From contig JAJFLR010000112.1 of the NCBI GenBank assembly GCA_021772565.1, positions 1-48,161 of the forward strand: DNA of 48,161 bases, in the 5' to 3' direction. This DNA is from Opitutales bacterium (GTDB taxonomy: Bacteria; Verrucomicrobiota; Verrucomicrobiia; Opitutales; JAJFLR01). The notes beneath the pieces were generated by a model that saw only the letters and a list, made by a program, of their open reading frames with translations, did not search any database and was not told where the DNA came from. The position numbers and the translations under genes were made by a program. The first letter of the stretch is position 1; every line of letters begins with the position of its first letter. Shown one piece after another: positions 43,124 to 48,161 of the stretch.

Positions 43124-43987
43124 TTATTTTACTGCATGATTACCGCTTCTTTTCCCCAAACGCTGGGCAAATCTAATCCCAATAGCAAATGGAATTTGTA
43201 AAATTGCCCCAACTTTAAAATGATAATTTATATCCTTCATAATATCTGAAATCGCACCTAAAATTGTATCATAAATCAAACTGATACTTTTAGGTTTCAT
43301 GCTGCCAGCTTGCGTTAGAGCAACCATATCGCCTTTAGATCTACGAAACGATTGCTTGATGGTATAATTATGAGAGTGAATCGCTATAGACTTTTCTACA
43401 AAACCAATTTCAAATCCATTACTTTTCAATCGCCGCGACCATTCATCATCTTCAGCATATTGCAAATCTTCCCTGAAACGATATTTAGCCCAAACCGGTT
43501 TGTTTACCAGGCAGCTAACCATACTAAAAAAATGATCCCATGTAACAGATTCTCTTTGAGGGCCAAAACAACGTTCGTAATCATGTGCAAAAACAGCACA
43601 ACAATTGCTACGAGGTATTTGGCGACTAAACATGACCCCAAAGTTCATGCAATTTAACCCAGCAGTTAAAAGCTCACTTAACCATTCATTATTTGCAGGT
43701 GTGGCATCAGCATTGAGAAAAACCACCCAATCATTGGAAGAATGATCTAATCCCCAGTTTAGTACTTTACCTGGCACATACGATTGAGGAAAAATCTGGT
43801 GAAAAATTGCCGGGTTGAATTCTTCTATAATTTCAACTGATCCATCCGTTGAACCTGAGTCGACAACTATAAGTTCAATTTTTCCGGTGTAATCCTGATT
43901 CTTGATAGCTTCTAACGTATTGCGAATTGCCCATCCTTCATCCTTGGATCTCATGACTATTGATATTGATGGAGGTAATTGATTCAT
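43124..43987 (-). CDS. Glycosyltransferase family 2, rhamnosyltransferase-like
   Basis: From ATG 43987 (an ATG two codons earlier at 43993 is possible) the protein has about 287 residues. It opens PPSISIVMRSKDEGWAIRNT and has LIVVDSGSTDGSVEIIEEF, the DxD-type VVFLNADATPANNEWLSELL and YAEDDEWSRRLKSNGFEIGF. Its C-terminus carries hydrophobic segments (ILQIPFAIGIRFAQRL). The pattern fits inverting GT-A transferases that extend surface polysaccharide. It is the first gene of a three-gene glycosyltransferase transcript. Similarity to rhamnosyltransferases is only a family-level impression. Confidence 0.9.
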   Translation of the reverse strand: MNQLPPSISIVMRSKDEGWAIRNTLEAIKNQDYTGKIELIVVDSGSTDGSVEIIEEFNPAIFHQIFPQSYVPGKVLNWGLDHSSNDWVVFLNADATPANNEWLSELLTAGLNCMNFGVMFSRQIPRSNCCAVFAHDYERCFGPQRESVTWDHFFSMVSCLVNKPVWAKYRFREDLQYAEDDEWSRRLKSNGFEIGFVEKSIAIHSHNYTIKQSFRRSKGDMVALTQAGSMKPKSISLIYDTILGAISDIMKDINYHFKVGAILQIPFAIGIRFAQRLGKRSGNHAVK

Positions 43988-44122
43988 CAACAATATTAAA
44001 TATTATAAGTTTAGTTAGTAGTTTCGATAATTGAATTAATACAATAGATATGATTGGAAACTTTTTTGATTCAAAATTAAATTATATTTTGTAATATCTA
44101 TATAATGCTAATTTAATGTCGA

Positions 44123-45775
44123 ATGAATAAATCCAATATAGAACACCCCATTTATATAGTTGGCCATCAAAATCCTGACACAGATTCTATTGTATCAGCA
44201 TATGTTTATGCCTGGTTACTGGATAATAAAAATCCATCCAGCAAAGCAGAACCATTAAGACTAGGTGAGGTTAACCCTCAAACTGCCTGGTTATTCGAAC
44301 AAGTAAAATTGCCATTACCAAAACTAAAAACAGACTGCAGACTTCGGGTGATGGATGTTCAGGTACCAGCAATAACTGTCAATCCAGAAGATCCTTTGAG
44401 TAGTGCTTTGGAAAAAATTCAGGAATGTCAGTGTGATGTTGTTGCTGTTATTGATGATGATGAAAAAGTAATGGGAATAATAACAGATAGACTCCCCAGC
44501 ACTAATTATCTTTTACGATGCAATATCGAAGATTTTCTAGGCACAGTTTTGCAATTCGAACATTTGGTAAAAGGGTTAAATTTATTGCACCTCAATAATA
44601 TCGACATGCACATTGTTCCATCGAGAATTGTGCTTGGAGCTTCATCGCCTGATAAGATGGAAAAAAAATTGGAACACGGTGATATACTTATTGTTAGTGA
44701 TTACCCAGAGCTCATTTCACTAGCATCAAAATGTCAGTGTAGTGGAATTATTATTGGAGGATTAAGCAAAAAAGCTGCGACAAAATTATCAGAGTTTTGT
44801 GACTTACCAATTTATTTTTACTCGGGATCAATTCCATCAATTCTATCAAAACTGACGGGATGCTTCCCATGTTCAGCTGCAATTGAAGAAAAATTTACCT
44901 GGGTGGATGAGCAACATAGTTTATCTGAAATTCATAGTTTAATTTCGAAATTTAATCACGGTCTGTTAGTACTTGATGATAATTTAAAACTGACCGGATA
45001 TATTTCTCATAAAAGTTTACTCGGTGCAAAAAAACCAAAATTAATATTAGTAGATCACTTTGAAAGTAGCCAAAGTATTGATGGGCTAGATGAAGCTGAA
45101 GTTATTGAGATAATTGATCATCACCGAATTGGTGATATTGAAACTTCCTTACCGGTTGCGATTAACTGTAAACCATGGGGATCCACAGCCACAATAATTT
45201 ATGATCAAATTCAGCGATATAATTTCAAACCTCCAGTAGAAATTGCTACATTATTACTTGGAGCTATCATATCTGATACAATTTTATTGAATTCACCAAC
45301 GACAACAAATGTCGATATTAACTCCGCAAAAGAATTAGCTGAGATTGCAAAATTAAACCTCAGTGAGTTTGGCTTAACTGTTTTAAAAATGAACGATCAA
45401 TTAGTAACCGCTGAGCCAAGGAAACTTCTAAATACTGACTGCAAAAATTATAAGTCAGGTGACATCAGATTTATAGTTTCACAAATTGAAACCGTTGACT
45501 TAAGTCAATTAGATGATAAAAGAAAAGAGAGTTTGACGGACGTTTTTACAAACCAAGTCTACAGAGAAGGAGTTTCATTTGGTGTTTTTATGGTTACCAA
45601 TGTTATCGAACATAATAGTTTTGTCAAAATTGTAGGAGAAGATGAAAAGTTAATAAAACGATTATTACCTGACGATAAAACGATAACTGCAAACAGCTGG
45701 ATAGCAGAAAAATGGGTGTCTAGAAAAAAACAGGCAATACCTTATTTTCTGGATACGATCAAAAAAAAGTTTTAA
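44123..45775 (+). CDS. DHH-family manganese pyrophosphatase-like protein with CBS domains
   Basis: The 550-residue protein has the DHH phosphoesterase core of family II inorganic pyrophosphatases: GHQNPDTDSIVSA at residues 14-26 (His15, Asp19, Asp21), the signature IIDHHRIGDIE with D332-H333-H334, and a later AIISDTILLNSPTT. A regulatory insert between these parts contains two CBS-like segments (VMDVQVPAITVNPEDPL, HGLLVLDDNLKLTGYISH) and a DRTGG-like region (IIIGGLSKKAA). A DHHA2-type C-terminal domain follows (RFIVSQIETVDLSQLDDKRK). Insert-containing enzymes hydrolyse pyrophosphate with Mn or Co and are tuned by adenine nucleotides bound to CBS. It is oriented away from the EPS genes and has an independent start. 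Confidence 0.9.
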   Translation: MNKSNIEHPIYIVGHQNPDTDSIVSAYVYAWLLDNKNPSSKAEPLRLGEVNPQTAWLFEQVKLPLPKLKTDCRLRVMDVQVPAITVNPEDPLSSALEKIQECQCDVVAVIDDDEKVMGIITDRLPSTNYLLRCNIEDFLGTVLQFEHLVKGLNLLHLNNIDMHIVPSRIVLGASSPDKMEKKLEHGDILIVSDYPELISLASKCQCSGIIIGGLSKKAATKLSEFCDLPIYFYSGSIPSILSKLTGCFPCSAAIEEKFTWVDEQHSLSEIHSLISKFNHGLLVLDDNLKLTGYISHKSLLGAKKPKLILVDHFESSQSIDGLDEAEVIEIIDHHRIGDIETSLPVAINCKPWGSTATIIYDQIQRYNFKPPVEIATLLLGAIISDTILLNSPTTTNVDINSAKELAEIAKLNLSEFGLTVLKMNDQLVTAEPRKLLNTDCKNYKSGDIRFIVSQIETVDLSQLDDKRKESLTDVFTNQVYREGVSFGVFMVTNVIEHNSFVKIVGEDEKLIKRLLPDDKTITANSWIAEKWVSRKKQAIPYFLDTIKKKF

Positions 45776-45873
45776 TTTGCAATTTTATAAATAAGTAATC
45801 GATGTCAGTTACTCAGGATATCCATAAAGACCGGGATTTTAAATTAAATTTTGCAGAGCTCGGCTAACAATTT

Positions 45874-46137
45874 TTATATTCCAAGCATAGGAAAAAATTC
45901 CATACTCAGTGAATTCCACTCTACAGTTTTTAGATCAAGTGGATGAACAACTACAAGGACAGGTTCCTCTGCGCCATAACCAAATTTGATATTTCTACCG
46001 GCAAAATAATTGTTTTTTAATGGAATGTTATTAATTCGGTCTACTGCAGATTTGAGTGGAAACATTTCCCAAATTAATCCAAGTGCCAAAGCAATTAATA
46101 GTAAGCCAATTAATAAAAAATTTGATCGAGGTTTCAT
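45874..46137 (-). CDS. Small exosortase-linked membrane protein
   Basis: The 87-residue protein has one transmembrane segment near the start (FLLIGLLLIALALGLIWEMF) and a short periplasmic part with NNIPLKNNYFAGRNIKFGYG. Its start overlaps the stop of the next gene by four bases (ATGA on the reverse strand), so it is translated with the exosortase set. It recalls the N-terminus of EpsI-type exosortase-associated proteins but is much shorter; either a small subunit or a truncated relative. The function is not known. Confidence 0.6.
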   Translation of the reverse strand: MKPRSNFLLIGLLLIALALGLIWEMFPLKSAVDRINNIPLKNNYFAGRNIKFGYGAEEPVLVVVHPLDLKTVEWNSLSMEFFPMLGI

Positions 46138-46604
46138 GATTTATTTTTAGATATCTGAATAATCAATAATGAAACTATTACGGCTATTGGAATACGTATC
46201 CAGTCTAAATTTAGCGCTAAATAATTATTACCGACCCAGCCTAATACCGGCATCCAGCAAATTGATGCTATCAGAGTGAGGATTAGTGTTAATTTATTTT
46301 TTGAAATTGAAGCAACAGCCAATGAGAATGCAACATGTTGGAGGACATTTAAATCCCCCAAACTACCAATCATACAAAATATTATAGATATGGATAAAAC
46401 AATTTGATTAATATTAGCTTCATCTGATCTAATTTTAATATCGAAAATTAAAATTATCGCAGGTATCAACCAGACACAAAATGCCCAAAATCCAGTTTTA
46501 TTAAATGGATCAGTTGTCCAAGCATGATATAAATCAAAACAACTAATAGTTAGATATATAAATACCGGGATTAATACAGCTGAAGTTTTTAAACCAATTT
46601 TCAT
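46134..46604 (-). CDS. Polytopic membrane protein of exosortase operon
   Basis: The 156-residue protein has five hydrophobic segments (e.g. AVLIPVFIYLTISCF, AFCVWLIPAIILIFDI, IVLSISIIFCMIGSLG, IPIAVIVSLLIIQI). I know no family. It sits directly between the exosortase (adjacent, no gap) and the 87-residue membrane protein (4-base overlap), so it is probably an accessory subunit or a partner in surface-protein processing. No enzymatic motif is visible. Confidence 0.65.
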   Translation of the reverse strand: MKIGLKTSAVLIPVFIYLTISCFDLYHAWTTDPFNKTGFWAFCVWLIPAIILIFDIKIRSDEANINQIVLSISIIFCMIGSLGDLNVLQHVAFSLAVASISKNKLTLILTLIASICWMPVLGWVGNNYLALNLDWIRIPIAVIVSLLIIQISKNKS

Positions 46605-47411
46605 TTATGAGGTTGAGAGATTAAATTTTTCATGACTTTTGTCGGCAAATAGTCGAAACATTAAAATACAAATCAGGAACATTGTAAAAACTACAACCAT
46701 ACCTCCAATAGTATGAAAAATACCTCCTGCTGTCTCTACACCATATATCAACCCGATTACTGTAATAAAAATTATTCTAATGGTATTTGAAATCCATACA
46801 ATGGCTGGCAGCAAACAAATCGATGACCAAAAGTGCTTTGATTTGCGAAGATAAATAATGGCTAAAGAGACACCACCGATAAGCAAACTTTGCATTAAAT
46901 TCATACCCGAACAAGCCGCTTCGACAGAAACTGTTAATCCTTCAATTTCTAAAAATGTTCCGCGCTGCTCAACATTCAATCCAACTATGTTAAATATTTT
47001 TGCTGCACTCCAAGCACCAGTAAGACGATAAAACCAACCGACAATATTTAAATCGAGCGTCACCCACGGAAAGCCCATCAATGGCAATAAGATTAATCGC
47101 TTAAGTGAAATAATTTCTGATGATGCAATAATAGAGATAAAACTGTAAAACGCTAAAGTCCAGCCTAACGCCATAAATAATGTTATGTTAAAGAGTATCC
47201 CGACTAAAAAAACAATGGTGCCAAATAGAGTCGTTATATCGATATTAAGATGAGAAATTTCATTAATCTTAAACGGTTTACCTAAATAAAATGTTAAGGG
47301 AAAAACACAAAGAATTGCAATAGTATCCACAGATTCCTCTAACCATCGAAAGTCACGAACCCATATCCATATAGCAGTAAGTATAAAAATTGATGAAATA
47401 ATTTTTATCAT
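46605..47411 (-). CDS. Exosortase family membrane transpeptidase
   Basis: The 268-residue, eight-segment membrane protein has the three invariant positions of exosortases/archaeosortases: Cys167 in VEAACSGMNLMQSLL, Arg212 in WISNTIRIIFITVIG and His233 in GGIFHTIGGM. These enzymes cut the C-terminal signal (PEP-CTERM or a variant) of exported proteins and attach them to a surface molecule. The protein is of normal length and has all catalytic residues. It is translationally linked with its neighbours (overlap of one base with the upstream gene). I saw no PEP-CTERM target in this window, so substrates lie elsewhere. The subtype cannot be named without profile searches. Confidence 0.9.
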   Translation of the reverse strand: MIKIISSIFILTAIWIWVRDFRWLEESVDTIAILCVFPLTFYLGKPFKINEISHLNIDITTLFGTIVFLVGILFNITLFMALGWTLAFYSFISIIASSEIISLKRLILLPLMGFPWVTLDLNIVGWFYRLTGAWSAAKIFNIVGLNVEQRGTFLEIEGLTVSVEAACSGMNLMQSLLIGGVSLAIIYLRKSKHFWSSICLLPAIVWISNTIRIIFITVIGLIYGVETAGGIFHTIGGMVVVFTMFLICILMFRLFADKSHEKFNLSTS

Positions 47412-47950
47412 TACTCTTCAGCCATTGCATTTTCGTTTACAATATCAGCGGATTCTTCCAATAACTTAATAGCAGCCTCTCTTTTTCTGTTTATTATTAG
47501 ATGATCAATATCCAATGCTAACCATCTATCGGGAAATTTTTCTCGACCCTTCCAATTATTTCGCAATTTTGCATACTCCTCAACGTTGTCCTGATGGATA
47601 AACATCTTCGCGTTCAATAACGATGCATCCTCATTCTTATTTATCAGATCGGGTCTGTTATTAGAGATAATCTGAACTTTCGGTAATTGATATAGTTTTA
47701 CAGCTAGATCAAGTTCTTTAGTTCGCCAGTTATCATTAAATTCAACCGACATGTTTTTAGGCCTGTTAATTGATAACATTTTGTAAGCCGCGTCATAATT
47801 TCTCTGATCAATCAATTCCTCAATGTAATTCAAACGATCAATCGCAGCTTTTTTTTCAGAATGATTTTTCCAAATAAAATAGCCGGTTACAGAAACAATA
47901 GTTATGAGACATATTAGAGAGAATGATAAAAATAATTTTTTGTGAGACAT
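47411..47950 (-). CDS. Membrane-anchored helical protein upstream of exosortase
   Basis: The 179-residue protein has an N-terminal membrane anchor (LFLSFSLICLITIVSVTGYF) and a periplasmic helical part that looks TPR-like in texture (LNYIEELIDQRNYDAAYKML, DRWLALDIDHLIINRKREAA). Its end overlaps the start of the exosortase gene by one base. It is probably a partner in the same surface system, perhaps a scaffold. The repeat assignment is by texture only; no name is recognised. Confidence 0.65.
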   Translation of the reverse strand: MSHKKLFLSFSLICLITIVSVTGYFIWKNHSEKKAAIDRLNYIEELIDQRNYDAAYKMLSINRPKNMSVEFNDNWRTKELDLAVKLYQLPKVQIISNNRPDLINKNEDASLLNAKMFIHQDNVEEYAKLRNNWKGREKFPDRWLALDIDHLIINRKREAAIKLLEESADIVNENAMAEE

Positions 47951-48080
47951 GTTTAAAATAAAATGAATCGACCTGAACTAATCAAATCGATTCACTTATA
48001 GTGCTAATGTAAAGTAAATCGTAAGCGTTCACAGAAATAATCATGAAAGCTACCAGTCTTACAGTAAATACAAGACAATT

Positions 48081-48161
48081 GTCATTGCGAGGAGCAAAGC
48101 GACGCGGCAATCCAGACCGTGGAATCGAGATAGATTGCCGCACCATCTTGCGATGGCTCGC
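48081..48161. repeat. REP-like repeat pair, cut by window end
   Basis: GTCATTGCGAG (48081-48091) and GCGGCAATC (48104-48112) form one copy. AGATAGATTGCC (48128-48139) begins a second in opposite orientation, with CCATC/GATGG as its inner hairpin, and the window stops at CTCGC. The head-to-head pair resembles BIME arrangements of REP elements. Confidence 0.7.

Noticed and set aside
44102-44122. Possible tRNA or small RNA in the gap between the glycosyltransferase and DHH genes
   Set aside because: No cloverleaf, no T-loop consensus, and the sequence is uniformly AT-rich.
1-48161. CRISPR array, prophage integrase or att sites
   Set aside because: No regularly spaced direct repeats, no integrase, capsid, terminase or portal genes; the tail-like genes fit an eCIS and not a prophage.

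Overview
The window is AT-rich DNA from a diderm (Gram-negative) bacterium: it encodes a TonB-dependent receptor remnant, an outer-membrane alginate-export-type porin, Sec signal peptides and an O-antigen/EPS polymerase. An unusually long REP-associated tyrosine transposase, scattered REP-like palindromes, an exosortase and a nickel superoxide dismutase fit an environmental or aquatic lineage. The long transposase reminds me of Verrucomicrobiota/Lentisphaerota-type genomes, but I cannot fix the taxon from sequence alone.

Layout. Positions 1-3550 are accessory DNA: two small ORFs, a GC-rich palindromic island, a RAYT transposase, a methyltransferase remnant and a GIY-YIG nuclease. Positions 3917-27504 form one co-directional block of tightly packed, often overlapping genes for an extracellular contractile injection system (eCIS), a phage-tail-like particle related to Afp/PVC but with different gene order. 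It opens with five tandem paralogues of unknown function, each made of two similar beta-sandwich-like domains. Then come the AAA+ ATPase, DUF4255 cap/terminator, a carboxypeptidase-regulatory-like protein, sheath, tube, two small assembly proteins, second tube, a 635-residue ruler candidate, LysM adaptor, a spike split into hub and OB-fold/needle genes, gp25, a small coiled coil, two large baseplate proteins, a tail-I-like protein and two fibre-type proteins. The spike-tip (PAAR-like) gene follows on the opposite strand.

Positions 28217-32507 hold a divergent cargo operon. Four proteins share an N-terminal leader with the core LQN(K/T)(L/I)GN, followed by unrelated modules: a LanL/LanKC-OspF-type phosphothreonine lyase-like domain, a GNAT acetyltransferase with a Gly/Cys-rich tail, a DUF4157 domain (HETWH) fused to a Cys/His hydrolase-like domain, and a second DUF4157 protein (HEVWH) with an unknown tail. 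The simplest reading is that the structural block builds the particle and the leader sends these proteins into the tube or onto the spike. The lyase suggests that at least one target is a phosphoprotein, possibly in a eukaryotic cell.

Positions 32740-38751 carry periplasmic and envelope genes: a solute-binding protein, an exported Ni-SOD, an unknown exported protein, a decayed TonB receptor and an intact porin. Positions 38822-47950 carry an O-antigen polymerase, three glycosyltransferases, a DHH/CBS pyrophosphatase-like protein and an exosortase gene set, consistent with surface polysaccharide synthesis. REP-like repeats lie in intergenic spaces at about 34740, 34803, 40866 and 48081. No tRNA, rRNA or CRISPR array was seen.
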